Assembly (NCBI GenBank): GCA_024274695.1
Contig: JAJSAI010000031.1
Span: forward strand, 1-47,496
DNA: 47,496 bases
Direction: 5' to 3'
From: an archaeon
GTDB lineage: Archaea; B1Sed10-29; JAJSAI01
Of this stretch, positions 26,240-36,161 are shown piece by piece. Both the position numbers and the translations under genes were made by a program. The notes under the pieces are model-generated. The model saw only the letters and a list, made by a program, of their open reading frames with translations. It had not been told where the DNA came from and ran no database searches. The first letter of the stretch is position 1, and every line of letters starts with the position of its first letter.

Positions 26240-27164
26240 TGTGGAGTACCTCGTCTATTAGAAGCCTTAATCCAGTTCGTATGTCATATCTTGGTGAATA
26301 TTCTAAAATTCTTTTTGCTAGAGTTATGTCTGCTTTATTTTGCATTATATCTCCAGGTAATGGTGGAGCGTGCTTTATCACAGGATCTTTGCGAGTGTAC
26401 TCTGCAATGTATTTTATTATGTTATTAATACTGGTTTCCTCTTCAGTGGCAATGTTTATAATTTTTCCTACTGCTCTCTCTTTTTTAGAAGCTAACATGG
26501 TTGCTTCCACCGCATCTTTTACATATGTGAACGCTCTCCTCTGTTCTCCGGTTCCATATACTGTAACTGGCAAGTCGTTTAGAATATTATGCACGAACTT
26601 GGGAATTACTGCAGAGTGGCGAAGGTCCCATCTTTGTCTAGGCCCATACACGCTGAAGTATCTTAAGATAACCGTTTTCAATCCATATAACTCGTGGTAG
26701 ATCCTTGTGTACTGCTCTCCAGTGAGTTTTCCTACTCCATAGGGGTGAGCGGGTAAGAGAGGGGCAAGGTCTTCCCTTCTTGGGAAAGAGGGATTTTTTC
26801 CATACACCGAAGATGAGGAAATGTATATTACTTTATTAACGCCGCTATTTCTGGAAGCTTCGAGTACATTGAGTGTGCCGGTTACGTTTACAGCGTTTGA
26901 TCTTAATGGATCTTCTATGGTTGTCATTGCTCTGTTCATCGCTGCTAAGTGAAATACTACATCCACTCCTTCAAACGCGTCTTTTATTTCGCTGTAGACT
27001 GAAATATCTTTTTTTAATAGTTCGACTCCCAATTTTTTAAGAATGTTTTCATTTTTTCCACTACTAAGGTCGTCTATAACTTTGACGTTGTGTGATTCAT
27101 TGACAAGTGCTTCTACAAGATGGCTTCCTATGAATCCTGCTCCTCCAGTCACTAACACATTCAT
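26232..27164 (-). CDS. NAD-dependent sugar epimerase/dehydratase
   Basis: 310 residues of the extended SDR family. GGAGFIGSHLVEAL, FHLAAMNRAMTTIEDPLRS, SSSSVYGKN, Tyr-x3-Lys in YGVGKLTGE and RYFSVYGPRQRWDL. Probably acts on a UDP- or dTDP-sugar, for example as a 4-epimerase; the exact substrate cannot be fixed. It is embedded between glycosyltransferase genes with 4- and 8-nt overlaps. Confidence 0.88.
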   Translation of the reverse strand: MNVLVTGGAGFIGSHLVEALVNESHNVKVIDDLSSGKNENILKKLGVELLKKDISVYSEIKDAFEGVDVVFHLAAMNRAMTTIEDPLRSNAVNVTGTLNVLEASRNSGVNKVIYISSSSVYGKNPSFPRREDLAPLLPAHPYGVGKLTGEQYTRIYHELYGLKTVILRYFSVYGPRQRWDLRHSAVIPKFVHNILNDLPVTVYGTGEQRRAFTYVKDAVEATMLASKKERAVGKIINIATEEETSINNIIKYIAEYTRKDPVIKHAPPLPGDIMQNKADITLAKRILEYSPRYDIRTGLRLLIDEVLHND

Positions 27165-28303
27165 ATTATCTCCTCATATACTTTTTCTACCCTTTTTAGG
27201 ACTTTGTCCCAATCATATTTTTCTTTGACTGTTTTAATACCATTTCTAGCCAGTTTTTTGGACAGGTTGCGATCGTTTAGCACTCTAATAATGCTTTTAC
27301 TAATTTCAGAGACCTTTGGGTCTATAAGTAGGCCATTATCCTCATCAATTATGATGTCTGTTATCCCTCCAACAGCAGTGCCTATGGTTGGGACGCCGCA
27401 AGCCATTGCTTCTATGAAAAAAATCCCGAACCCTTCATCTAGAGAAGGTCTTATTGCCACGTCCGCCATTCTAAGATACTTTGGTGTTTCAGAATGGGGT
27501 ACTCCTCCGGTGAAAATTATTTTGTCTGATATTCTTAGTTTTTGAGCAAGTTTCTTGAGCTCGTTTTCTTGTTCTCCGGATCCTACTAATACTAGAACCA
27601 CATCTTTCTTTTCTTTAATAATTTCAGGCATGGCTCTTATTAGCAGATCTAATCCATTCTTAGGAGTAAGTCTTGAGAGGCTTACTATTACTCTTTCATT
27701 TGTTATGCCTAGTTTCTCTTTAATTTCTCTTGCGTCTACGTGAGGATTAAATAGAGTAACATCTACACCATTAGGGATTACTATGGTGTGTTTAGCTCCT
27801 AGTTCTTTCGCTTTTCGTTCGCAGTCTTTACTGACAGCATGAACAAGATCCGCTCTTTTTAGACCATAGGAGATTATTGGTTTTAGAATACCACCAAATT
27901 TTCCAGTATTTTCTGAATAGTCGCCCAAATCTCCTCCTTGTACTGTTGTGAGAAGAGGTGCTTTTATTTTCTTTTTTATTACAGCTCCGCTGACTCCTGC
28001 TGGGAAGGCGAGATGAGCGTGTATCAGGTCTGCTTTGTTGGGGTGATTGAATACTGCTGATAATGCATAAGATACTAAACGCAGATTTTTTTTGTTTATG
28101 ACTGGGATTCTCTTTATTCTTACTTCGTGTGTTACTTCGTCAACCGCATCTTCTTTGCTCCATTTACCGGTTACTACTGTAACTCTATTTCTTTGAGCAA
28201 AATATTCTGCCAGTCGTTGGGCGAAGACTTCTGCTCCGCTTACATGGGGGTGGTAGAATCCTGAAAGTATTAGAATCTCTTTATCTGAGATCATGTCTTT
28301 CAC
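27161..28303 (-). CDS. GT4-family glycosyltransferase
   Basis: 380 residues, a classical GT4 layout: LSGFYHPHVSGAEVFAQRLA, DLIHAHLAFPAGVSG, VIPNGVDVTLFNP, VSLSRLTPKNGLDLLI and the donor-site DEGFGIFFIEAMACGVPTIGTAVGG, with both conserved glutamates. Adds a hexose-type sugar to the lipid-linked glycan. Starts 3 nt after the flippase stop. Confidence 0.92.
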   Translation of the reverse strand: MKDMISDKEILILSGFYHPHVSGAEVFAQRLAEYFAQRNRVTVVTGKWSKEDAVDEVTHEVRIKRIPVINKKNLRLVSYALSAVFNHPNKADLIHAHLAFPAGVSGAVIKKKIKAPLLTTVQGGDLGDYSENTGKFGGILKPIISYGLKRADLVHAVSKDCERKAKELGAKHTIVIPNGVDVTLFNPHVDAREIKEKLGITNERVIVSLSRLTPKNGLDLLIRAMPEIIKEKKDVVLVLVGSGEQENELKKLAQKLRISDKIIFTGGVPHSETPKYLRMADVAIRPSLDEGFGIFFIEAMACGVPTIGTAVGGITDIIIDEDNGLLIDPKVSEISKSIIRVLNDRNLSKKLARNGIKTVKEKYDWDKVLKRVEKVYEEII

Positions 28304-28305
28304 TT

Positions 28306-29526
28306 TTAATCTGTTATTGTTATTAATAATTGAAATATCATATTTAATACTTTAGAAGTTAGTGATGCAAGAATGGCCCCTACAATTCCGAATGCAGGTA
28401 CAAGAGTTATCAGGAGGATGACGTACGCACTTGTTTGAAGTAGTATGCCCTCACTCATTTTTTTCCGTAGTTTTCTGCTTCGGATGTATGTGCTAAATGA
28501 AAATGTGTTTACTGTAATTAATATTGGCGAATATATTAGAGTATATTTAACAGATTCTGAGTACGCTGGAAAGAGGAATTTAAAAAATAAAATTGCAAAA
28601 ATACCATAAAGCATTACCAAAAAGATGCCTATTATGGTTAATACTCCAAATAATTTTAATGTTTTTTTCTTAATTTGATTTTTGTCTAGTTTGATAAATG
28701 TGGGAACGAACACTGTTATTACGTTTTTAAACAAATTTCGTACAGCATCTGGAATCATTTGGCTGACTTTATACACTGCTAGGTCTGAAGGCCCCAAAAC
28801 GCTCATTACTACGATAGAATCGATGGATCCTGAAATTCCTCCTAAGGCTCTTTGTACGCTCCATTTAATAGTTTCTTTTTTCAAATTTTTTGGGATTGTT
28901 CCGGAACTGTGGATTTTTTTACGGATAAAGATTCCTTCTATTACTATTTTTGATAACAGAAAGGCTATAATAGAAAAAAAGACATTTTGTGTAATAATCA
29001 CAACCAATATTGTGGCAATAAATTGAAAAACGTTCCGATATACAATTATTTTTGAAAGATTGTTAAATTGATTGTAAATGTAATATAATACATATACTAA
29101 AGTAGTTGTATTACTTATAAGAAAAAGAGCTGAGATGGCAAGCATGTTTAATATTTGAAAAAAAGATAAGTGCATGTTAAAAATAAACAAAAAACCAATA
29201 AAGATAATTCCTATGCCTAATAAGTTATATTTTATTTTTTGTAATAATATCTCCCATGGAACCTGTTTGTTCTGATTTTTGGCGTAAGAAAAAAATAACG
29301 CATCCTTAAATCCTGGTGCAGATACGAGTTCTGCTATACCTATTAATGCGAGAATGTATTTGTATATTCCGTAGTCTGTTGGTGTAAACAACCGTGTTAA
29401 TGCATACGAAAGTAAAAAAGTGAATACAAGAGTTGTAATGTTAGAACTTGTTAAATATCCGAAATTTTTCATGTGTTGTGTTATTCGCATCTTATTGAAT
29501 AAACGATTAGCGACCGATTCCAACAT
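28306..29526 (-). CDS. lipid-linked oligosaccharide flippase (Wzx/MATE-like)
   Basis: 406 residues, almost entirely hydrophobic helices (about 12 by eye), beginning NFGYLTSSNITTLVFTFLLSYALTRL. The TPTDYGIYKYILAL segment is typical of polysaccharide flippases of the MVF superfamily. It should turn the finished lipid-linked oligosaccharide outward for AglB. ATG 29526 lies 20 nt inside the upstream dehydrogenase gene; Met13 (29490) is an alternative. Confidence 0.88.
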   Translation of the reverse strand: MLESVANRLFNKMRITQHMKNFGYLTSSNITTLVFTFLLSYALTRLFTPTDYGIYKYILALIGIAELVSAPGFKDALFFSYAKNQNKQVPWEILLQKIKYNLLGIGIIFIGFLFIFNMHLSFFQILNMLAISALFLISNTTTLVYVLYYIYNQFNNLSKIIVYRNVFQFIATILVVIITQNVFFSIIAFLLSKIVIEGIFIRKKIHSSGTIPKNLKKETIKWSVQRALGGISGSIDSIVVMSVLGPSDLAVYKVSQMIPDAVRNLFKNVITVFVPTFIKLDKNQIKKKTLKLFGVLTIIGIFLVMLYGIFAILFFKFLFPAYSESVKYTLIYSPILITVNTFSFSTYIRSRKLRKKMSEGILLQTSAYVILLITLVPAFGIVGAILASLTSKVLNMIFQLLITITD

Positions 29527-30772
29527 ACCCTTTTCCCTTTAGAATTATCTCTTTCTTATTCAGACGATTGTGGCAGTCTACTATTATTTTTGCTGGACTT
29601 TCTATGATCTTTTTAGAATTTTCAATAAAATTATTATGCGGGACTGCTAATATTATTATGTCGACATTTTTTATGGCATCTTCAAATGAATCAACAGTGT
29701 TATACTCCGGATATACAGGATCATATACTCTTATTTCTGCTATTTTTTGAGATACTACCGACAAGAGTTTAAGCGCAGGAGACTCTCGTATATCATCTAC
29801 GTTTGGTTTATACGTGACACCTAAAAATGCGGCACGTGATCTGGAAAGTAAAATTCCATTTTTATTAGCAGAGTCATATAATTTCAACATGATATATTCT
29901 GCCATACTATCATTTATGCTCCGAGCTAGTCGAAAAAAGGAAGTGTTTCTGATATCCTTCTTTTCCATCTCTTCTATTAAATAATACGGGTCCACAGGTA
30001 TGCAGTGTCCTCCCACTCCAATACCAGGATAAAAGGGCATGAATCCGAAGGGTTTAGTTGTAGCGGCAGATATAACCTCTTTTACATCGATTTTTAGCTG
30101 ATCACAGACTCTCGCGATTTCATTGACAAATGCTATATTGACGTCTCTAAACATATTTTCATAGATTTTAGTTAATTCAGCAGTTTCAATATCAGGAGTT
30201 AAATGTGGAGGTTGTTCTAGAATATTTGTATAGAACTCTCTGGCTTTTTCTCTGCTCTTATCATTGAGAGCGCCCAGGATCCTCTTTATCCTTGGAAGGG
30301 GCCATTTATCTCCGGGTGATATCCTTTCAGGACAGTACGCTACATAAAAGTCTGTTCCTGCCTTTAGTCCCTTTCTTTCCAGTATCGGTACCACGAGGGT
30401 CCGTGTTGTTCCAGGCGCTATTGTTGATTCAATTATTATTGTTTCGCCTTTATGCAACCGTTCAGCTATCGAAGAAACTGCTTTTTCTAAGTAAGAATAG
30501 TCAGGCCGTTTGCCTGTTTTTACAGGTGTGGGAACACATACTAGAATATAATCAAAGAACTGGTCTGGCATGCTGTACGTAAATTTTTCTGAAGGAATAC
30601 TCTTAAGCAGCCTGGTCGCTTCAGGATCATCCGTGGTGACCCTTCTTTTTTGTAGGTTAAGGATTTTATTCTTGTCTATGTCATATCCTGTTACATCGTA
30701 GCCTACCTTTTTTGAATATGCTAAAAGAGGGAGGCCTACATACCCTAATCCTACCACACATACTTTTTTCAT
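29507..30772 (-). CDS. nucleotide-sugar dehydrogenase (UDP-HexNAc 6-dehydrogenase, WecC/WbpA type)
   Basis: 421 residues from ATG 30772, where the Rossmann motif MKKVCVVGLGYVGLP begins; the longer ORF in the track runs into the upstream gene. Active-site segment GVGGHCIPVDPYYL is characteristic of enzymes oxidising UDP-GlcNAc or UDP-ManNAc to the uronate, in contrast to the FGGSCFPKD of the ugd gene elsewhere in the window. It suggests an N-acetylhexosaminuronate in the glycan. Confidence 0.92.
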   Translation of the reverse strand: MKKVCVVGLGYVGLPLLAYSKKVGYDVTGYDIDKNKILNLQKRRVTTDDPEATRLLKSIPSEKFTYSMPDQFFDYILVCVPTPVKTGKRPDYSYLEKAVSSIAERLHKGETIIIESTIAPGTTRTLVVPILERKGLKAGTDFYVAYCPERISPGDKWPLPRIKRILGALNDKSREKAREFYTNILEQPPHLTPDIETAELTKIYENMFRDVNIAFVNEIARVCDQLKIDVKEVISAATTKPFGFMPFYPGIGVGGHCIPVDPYYLIEEMEKKDIRNTSFFRLARSINDSMAEYIMLKLYDSANKNGILLSRSRAAFLGVTYKPNVDDIRESPALKLLSVVSQKIAEIRVYDPVYPEYNTVDSFEDAIKNVDIIILAVPHNNFIENSKKIIESPAKIIVDCHNRLNKKEIILKGKGYVGIGR

Positions 30773-30783
30773 GTTTACCACTT

Positions 30784-31755
30784 TTATGGTTCTTCCTTCT
30801 CTTTTGTCAAGAGCTCTTGTAGTCGGGTCATGCCTTTGAAAAGAGATGCTTTTTCTACGATGTCGGGCACTCCTCCCACAGGGGTTGCCAGCACCCTGCA
30901 CCCGCACGCTTTGGCTTCTAGGATGCTTACCGGGAGTCCCTCTTTTTTTGAGGGCAGCACGAGGGTTTTGATCTGGTTGTAGTATTTCGGGAGTTCTTCG
31001 TGTTTGACCCTGCCAGTGAACTTAATGTGTTTGAGTCCGAGTTCTTTAGCTAGTTTTTCCAGGTTTTCTTTTTCTGGCCCATCTCCTATTATGATTATTT
31101 TCATTTCCTTATTAACTTTTGCGGCTGCTTTCAGGATCCAGTCCACTCTTTTTAGCTTGGTCAGCCTGCCCACGTACCCTATGTCATACTCTCTCTTTTC
31201 CAGGGGCACTATTGGCCGGAATTTTCTGGTGTCTACTGGTTGTGAGAGTTCTACTCTTGACCCTGGAATCTTTGGGCCTATCCGAGAGTGGGTGTAGATT
31301 AGTTCTGCCCTTGCCATTAGGACCATAGGGTAAAACAGGAGATCAAAAATCCTGTTAAGGACAGCTGCAAGGGTGCTGCTGCCTGCTTGCGCGTGATAAG
31401 TTATCCTGAGTTTCTTCTTGTGTAGCACTGCATACAGCCAGGCCCACAGGAACCCCCAAGGGTTTGGGTAGTGCTCGTGGATAATGTCAGGATCTATTTC
31501 AACTAGCTCTGGGTAGACTCGGTATACGGGCTCGTTGAACAGTACGTAGTAAGGGAGGCTGTGCACTGTGACTCCCAGGACCTTTTTGGGCTTTCCTGTT
31601 GGCAGGGTTGTTACCACGTGAACCTCGTGCCCTTCTTTTGCTTGCTTTTTGGCCAGTTCCTCCGCGACCGTTTCCACGCCCCCGTAGTGGTGCCAGTACC
31701 TGACAATATGTACTATCCTGAGCCCGCCAGTCTTTTCAGCCCTTCTTCCAGGCAT
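30784..31755 (-). CDS. GT4-family glycosyltransferase
   Basis: 323 residues. HIVRYWHHYGGVETVAEELA, DIIHEHYPNPWG, YVGRLTKLKRVDWIL, IGDGPEKENL and SKKEGLPVSILEAKACGCRVLATPVGGVPD. All GT4 hallmarks are present although the protein is slightly short. The ATG at 31755 lies 43 nt inside the upstream epimerase gene in another frame. I see no better start before the GG loop. Confidence 0.9.
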   Translation of the reverse strand: MPGRRAEKTGGLRIVHIVRYWHHYGGVETVAEELAKKQAKEGHEVHVVTTLPTGKPKKVLGVTVHSLPYYVLFNEPVYRVYPELVEIDPDIIHEHYPNPWGFLWAWLYAVLHKKKLRITYHAQAGSSTLAAVLNRIFDLLFYPMVLMARAELIYTHSRIGPKIPGSRVELSQPVDTRKFRPIVPLEKREYDIGYVGRLTKLKRVDWILKAAAKVNKEMKIIIIGDGPEKENLEKLAKELGLKHIKFTGRVKHEELPKYYNQIKTLVLPSKKEGLPVSILEAKACGCRVLATPVGGVPDIVEKASLFKGMTRLQELLTKEKEEP

Positions 31756-32594
31756 GTTTTAGGCCTCCATCCGAGTTGTAGGGAGAGCGTGGTGTCCGCC
31801 GCGCTCCGGGGCACGTCTCCAGGAACAGGGTCAACGTGGATCACGGGAGAGGCTGATCCCAGGACCGATTTTATTGTTTCAGCAAGCTGGTTTATGCTCG
31901 TCTCTTTTCCTGTCCCGATGTTGAACGTGTGGTTTCTTCCCAGCATTTTCGCTAGCGCGTCTGCAACGTCTTCCACGTACACGAAGTCCCTTGTCTGGTT
32001 CCCGTCCCCGTAGATCTTGAGTGGTTTTCCCTCGCGCGCGAGGGTGATGAATTTTGTTATGACCCCAGAGTATGGGTTTCCAGGGTCTTGCCCTGGACCG
32101 TAAATGTTGAACGGTCTTGCGATCGCGATTTTAGAGTATCTTCTGTAGTACTCACAGGCCTTTTCTCCCAGGATTTTTGTCAGACCATAGGGGTTCTCTG
32201 GGTTCAAAGGATGCGATTCTGGTGTTGGCACCTGCTGCGGGGTTCCGTAGACTGCTGCGGAGGAAACGAACACGATCGGTTTTCCCTTGTTGGCCTCTAG
32301 CACGTTCACTGTCCCTGTCACGTTCACGTCAAAGTACTCCCCTGGTTTTTGGAATGATTCTGGGACTGAAACCTTTGCGGCCAGGTGGAACACGGCGTCA
32401 ACATCATGCGATGCCCTTAGCACGTCTTTTGGGTTCCGGGTGTCCCCGACCACTAGCTCGACCTCGTCCGGCACGTTCTCTTCTTTCCCGGTGCTCAGGT
32501 TGTCCAGGACCACTACCTCGTGACCGAGTGCTTTCAGTTTCCTGCACAGGTGGGATCCCAGGAACCCTGCGCCTCCTGTTACCAGGACCCTCAT
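31713..32594 (-). CDS. NAD-dependent sugar epimerase (UDP-glucose 4-epimerase-like)
   Basis: 293 residues, extended SDR: GGAGFLGSHLCRKL, FHLAAKVSVPESF, VSSAAVYGTPQ, Tyr-x3-Lys in YGLTKILGE, RPFNIYGPGQD. In many archaea such an enzyme interconverts UDP-Glc/UDP-Gal or UDP-GlcNAc/UDP-GalNAc. It follows the phosphosugar transferase gene by 7 nt in the same operon. Confidence 0.88.
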   Translation of the reverse strand: MRVLVTGGAGFLGSHLCRKLKALGHEVVVLDNLSTGKEENVPDEVELVVGDTRNPKDVLRASHDVDAVFHLAAKVSVPESFQKPGEYFDVNVTGTVNVLEANKGKPIVFVSSAAVYGTPQQVPTPESHPLNPENPYGLTKILGEKACEYYRRYSKIAIARPFNIYGPGQDPGNPYSGVITKFITLAREGKPLKIYGDGNQTRDFVYVEDVADALAKMLGRNHTFNIGTGKETSINQLAETIKSVLGSASPVIHVDPVPGDVPRSAADTTLSLQLGWRPKTCLEEGLKRLAGSG

Positions 32595-32601
32595 TTTCCT
32601 T

Positions 32602-33591
32602 TCACCACGCGTACGCTACTACGGCCAGGACTATCAGGGCCTGGATCGCGTACGTGTCAAGTACTATTCTTCTTTCGGTCAGGGGCCCGTGAATTCTCAT
32701 GAGCAGGTGCGGGAATGTTTCGATGATGTTGCTGGCTGGCTCGAGCCTTCCGTCTTTCCTGAGCCTGCTCCACCAAGTGTTCTTGAACTTTTTCCTGGCC
32801 TTAAGCCCTAACTCAAGGAAGTACAGTGGGAACATCAGCAGGCCTGCTTTTTCCATGTTTCCTATGATAACAGCGTTTGCTATCACTGCCCCTACGAGAA
32901 AGTCAGCCATTCCAGGCAGGCACCTGGCGGGATAAAAGTTGTAGTACCAGAACGCCAGGAAAGAACCGATTCCCGCGGCCAGAAGCAGTGCAGCGTGCAG
33001 GTTCCCGGTGTGCAGGGCGATTGCCAGCAAGCCCGTCATTGTTATTATTCCAGCCCCGCTGCTTATCCCGTTGTATCCCGCGAGCATGTTGGTCGCGTTG
33101 CTTGCCCCGAGTACTCCGAGGATCACGAGTATGTAATAGAATGCTCCGAAGTCAACTGTTCCCAGGAGGGGCACGGTCATGACCGTGGTCCCGGCCTTGA
33201 CAGCTATCAGGGGTACTGCTCCTAAGGCTGGTATGAGCGCTTTCATCTTGTTGCTTATTTTCAGCAGGTCGTCCACGAACGCCATGAAGGCAATGAGTGA
33301 CACTGATGTGAGCATTGCCAGGAGCATGCTTGTCTTGTTCCCTCCCAAAAACGTGAAGTACGCTACTGCTGCCAGAACTCCCATTGCCAGCGCAAAGTAT
33401 ACCCCCACTCCCCCTATTTTGGGCACGAGCGGCCTGCCCTTTTTATGCAGGTCAGGGACCATCAGTCCCAGGTCAACTATCCCAGAAAACTTGAGCCCCT
33501 TAACCATGCTGATTAGTTTCTCGAGCACCAGCACTCCCGTTATCAGGGACACTAGGAAGACAGCGAGTATTACCAGCATTTGTTGTTTCAC
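32602..33591 (-). CDS. polyprenyl-phosphate GlcNAc-1-phosphate transferase (GPT/MraY family)
   Basis: 329 residues, about ten membrane helices. Family motifs: MVPDLHKKGRPLVPKIGG, AFVDDLL (the Mg-binding Asp pair), NATNMLAGYNGI, and a late cytoplasmic loop with RIHGPL. It loads the first sugar phosphate onto the dolichyl-phosphate carrier on the cytoplasmic face. The start overlaps the aglB stop by 4 nt, a close link between first and last steps of N-glycosylation. Confidence 0.93.
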   Translation of the reverse strand: MKQQMLVILAVFLVSLITGVLVLEKLISMVKGLKFSGIVDLGLMVPDLHKKGRPLVPKIGGVGVYFALAMGVLAAVAYFTFLGGNKTSMLLAMLTSVSLIAFMAFVDDLLKISNKMKALIPALGAVPLIAVKAGTTVMTVPLLGTVDFGAFYYILVILGVLGASNATNMLAGYNGISSGAGIITMTGLLAIALHTGNLHAALLLAAGIGSFLAFWYYNFYPARCLPGMADFLVGAVIANAVIIGNMEKAGLLMFPLYFLELGLKARKKFKNTWWSRLRKDGRLEPASNIIETFPHLLMRIHGPLTERRIVLDTYAIQALIVLAVVAYAW

Positions 33592-36122
33592 CGTCCCCTA
33601 TTCTTGTACACTGTGAGGAACTGTTCCGTCCACGCCGGCAGGTCAGGATCTTTTCTTGGGAACTTGTCCGGGTCAGGCACTCCTTCCCAGTTTATCTCGT
33701 ATATCTTGTTCCATCCGTTATCGTACACGAGCTTCACGTGCTTCAGGCTCGGGTCCTTGAAGTAGAGCCGGTAGAGGAAGGAGTAGAAAGCAGGCACTTC
33801 AGGGGACACTGCGAACATGGTGTACGCTCTCCCGTCCACGTCTGGCACTAGTTTTTCCTTCACTCCTCTTTTCTCAAGCTGCTTGTTGTACCAGTCCATC
33901 AAAGAAAGCCAGCCCTGCTCTGTCACCCCATACCCTGTCAGGGAACTGAGTGCTTTATAGTACTCTCCTTCGCTGGAGTCGTTCTCGAAGAAGACCCTCA
34001 TGGTCACGTTCCGGCCCTGGAACAGCGCTGGGAAAGTGTACACGTTCCTGTCACCCGGCCAGGTCTCGTTAAAGTAGAGTACCTTGCCCGCGGATGGATC
34101 GTACAGTATTCCTTTCTTCTCGTCGTACGAGAACACTATCGGGTAAAAGCTCACCCCAGACTCTCTGCTTTGCTTGACAGGCACGAAGCACACGAGGAGA
34201 GTTCTGTTGTTCGCGGTGTCGCATGGGATGTCCACGCCGGAGCCGATGACATTGTTGGCTATCCTCTGGGGCGCTCCGAATTTTCCTACGACCATTTCCT
34301 TGTCTATTAGTATGTGAGTGGTCCCGAACGGCTTTAGTATGGAGAGGGACTCCAGTTCTGCCCTTTCCAGAGCCTCTGGGCTCGCGTCGCACACTATCCC
34401 CATGGATGTCCTCCTGCACGGGGGAGTGTGCGTGAACGATGCGGCTGTCACGTAAATGGATCCTGGGGTCGAGTGAACGTTGTCAGTGAGCATGCTCACC
34501 TTTTTCCCGTTAAAGTATGCGATCCAGTGGCCGTAGTCCCACCAGAACGCGAACACGGAACCGTTCGGGATGTTTCGGTCAATGAACTTGAACGTCTCCC
34601 ACCAGCTTGGCGGCACGTCGTAAGAGTACGTGCTGCTAACATTGTATAGGAACATGTTGTAGGGCAGGGTTAGCAGGAGCACGAGTGACAGCAGTCCCAC
34701 TTTTGCTAGCCTCTCTAACCTGCTCTTTTTCATGTAGTCCAACGCGAGTTTGATCATGTTCCACGCCTGTCCGAAAAAGTATCCTGTCCCAAGAGCAACA
34801 ATTCCGGACAGGAAGAACGCTGTCTGGATCCTGTCGCTCTGTGTGACCAGCGCGGCTATCACGATGAACCCCACGAGCGCATCAAACTCGTAGTACCATC
34901 TTCTCTCTTTTATCAGTGGTACCAGCACTGTCTTCACCAGCGCCCAGAGTCCTCCTATGAACGCGGTCCAGATGAAGATCCCGAACGCCGCGCCTCCCAT
35001 TTTAGACAACACTTCCAGCCTGGCCGTGAGACTGCCTCCTATCTTCTGCTGTTCTGCGATGGTGGTGTCCAGTCTCTGCACGTAGTCCGGCTTTTCTCCC
35101 GCGGTTCCCCCTAGGGAGATTCCGAACAGTGACAGTGGGGCCTTGTAGAGGGAGGCGGAGTACACAGGTGCGAAGATTCCCACGAGCACTATGGCTAGTA
35201 GGCTTGAGAATACCACCGGGTCCCTGTACTCCTTCCAGACCTTTTCTATCTTCTTTCCTTCAAAGTAAACAAGTTGCAGCAGCGAGCAGTAGAGCACTGC
35301 CCCTACCAGCGGGAGGAGGGAGGACACGACGTATCTCGTGGGGCCTATGAGCTGGGTGACGAGCAGTGCAGGGAGGATGCTCGCCATCGCGACAATGTAT
35401 CTTCTTTTATTGACTGGCTCCTTCAGGTAGCCTGCCATCTTCATCACTGCGAGGAAAGTAAACCATGCTATCATGGTCGCAGTTATGCCGAAGACTGCCA
35501 CCAGGTAGGACTGCCAGGTGAGGGAAAGCCACGAGAACGCCAGAAAGTTTATGACCAAGTACTTCGGTTTTCTCTCCCTTGCCGCGAGAAGGAACGTGTA
35601 CAGCGCCACGAACAACAGGGACAGTCCCAGCGCGTCGTTTTCAGCGTGCGCGTATATAGAGTACTGCAAGTGAGCCACAGATCCTGACAGGAACAGCGCG
35701 CCCGCCAGCCCTGCGGCCCGGTTGAACGCCTTGCGCAGGAAAAGGTAAACGGCAGGTATTGCGAGCGCTCCGAATATTGCGGTGTTCCAGCTGGCGACCT
35801 TTCCGAACAAATCGTAGTCAAAGCCATTGACTCCCATCAGGGACGCGGTGAGTTTGTACGTTCCTGCGTTCAAGAGCCACCATCCGGACTCAGAAGGGGT
35901 TGCTATCCTCCCGTAAGGGTAGTCTATCATTGTTTCATTGTACGGGAACCATCCTCCTTCTATAATGTGCTGGGTGTGCCTGGCCGCCCAGAAGGAGTCA
36001 AACCCCATTATGTTAGGGAAGTGGTCTGCAGGGGCGGCCCGTATTCCGAGGGCGAGAAGGTATAGCCCGAGCACGAGCAGGATGTCTATCTTGTTTTCTG
36101 AAACCCATTTCCTGAAGTTCAT
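33588..36122 (-). CDS. aglB: archaeal oligosaccharyltransferase (STT3/AglB)
   Basis: 844 residues. An N-terminal membrane domain of about 490 residues carries the acidic motifs GFDS (40-43) and END (161-163). The large outer C-terminal domain contains the hallmark WWDYG at 527-531. It moves the lipid-linked glycan to Asn in N-X-S/T on secreted proteins. It precedes the GPT gene and a long row of glycan genes in the same direction, and follows a dolichol-kinase-like gene by 39 nt. Confidence 0.95.
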   Translation of the reverse strand: MNFRKWVSENKIDILLVLGLYLLALGIRAAPADHFPNIMGFDSFWAARHTQHIIEGGWFPYNETMIDYPYGRIATPSESGWWLLNAGTYKLTASLMGVNGFDYDLFGKVASWNTAIFGALAIPAVYLFLRKAFNRAAGLAGALFLSGSVAHLQYSIYAHAENDALGLSLLFVALYTFLLAARERKPKYLVINFLAFSWLSLTWQSYLVAVFGITATMIAWFTFLAVMKMAGYLKEPVNKRRYIVAMASILPALLVTQLIGPTRYVVSSLLPLVGAVLYCSLLQLVYFEGKKIEKVWKEYRDPVVFSSLLAIVLVGIFAPVYSASLYKAPLSLFGISLGGTAGEKPDYVQRLDTTIAEQQKIGGSLTARLEVLSKMGGAAFGIFIWTAFIGGLWALVKTVLVPLIKERRWYYEFDALVGFIVIAALVTQSDRIQTAFFLSGIVALGTGYFFGQAWNMIKLALDYMKKSRLERLAKVGLLSLVLLLTLPYNMFLYNVSSTYSYDVPPSWWETFKFIDRNIPNGSVFAFWWDYGHWIAYFNGKKVSMLTDNVHSTPGSIYVTAASFTHTPPCRRTSMGIVCDASPEALERAELESLSILKPFGTTHILIDKEMVVGKFGAPQRIANNVIGSGVDIPCDTANNRTLLVCFVPVKQSRESGVSFYPIVFSYDEKKGILYDPSAGKVLYFNETWPGDRNVYTFPALFQGRNVTMRVFFENDSSEGEYYKALSSLTGYGVTEQGWLSLMDWYNKQLEKRGVKEKLVPDVDGRAYTMFAVSPEVPAFYSFLYRLYFKDPSLKHVKLVYDNGWNKIYEINWEGVPDPDKFPRKDPDLPAWTEQFLTVYKNRGR

Positions 36123-36161
36123 TCCACAACACCGGACTAGTTGTTCTTTAGCCAGCAGGAA

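Noticed and set aside
30773-30907. Upstream extension of the nucleotide-sugar dehydrogenase
   Set aside because: It overlaps the preceding glycosyltransferase and precedes the Rossmann motif, which begins at the internal ATG.
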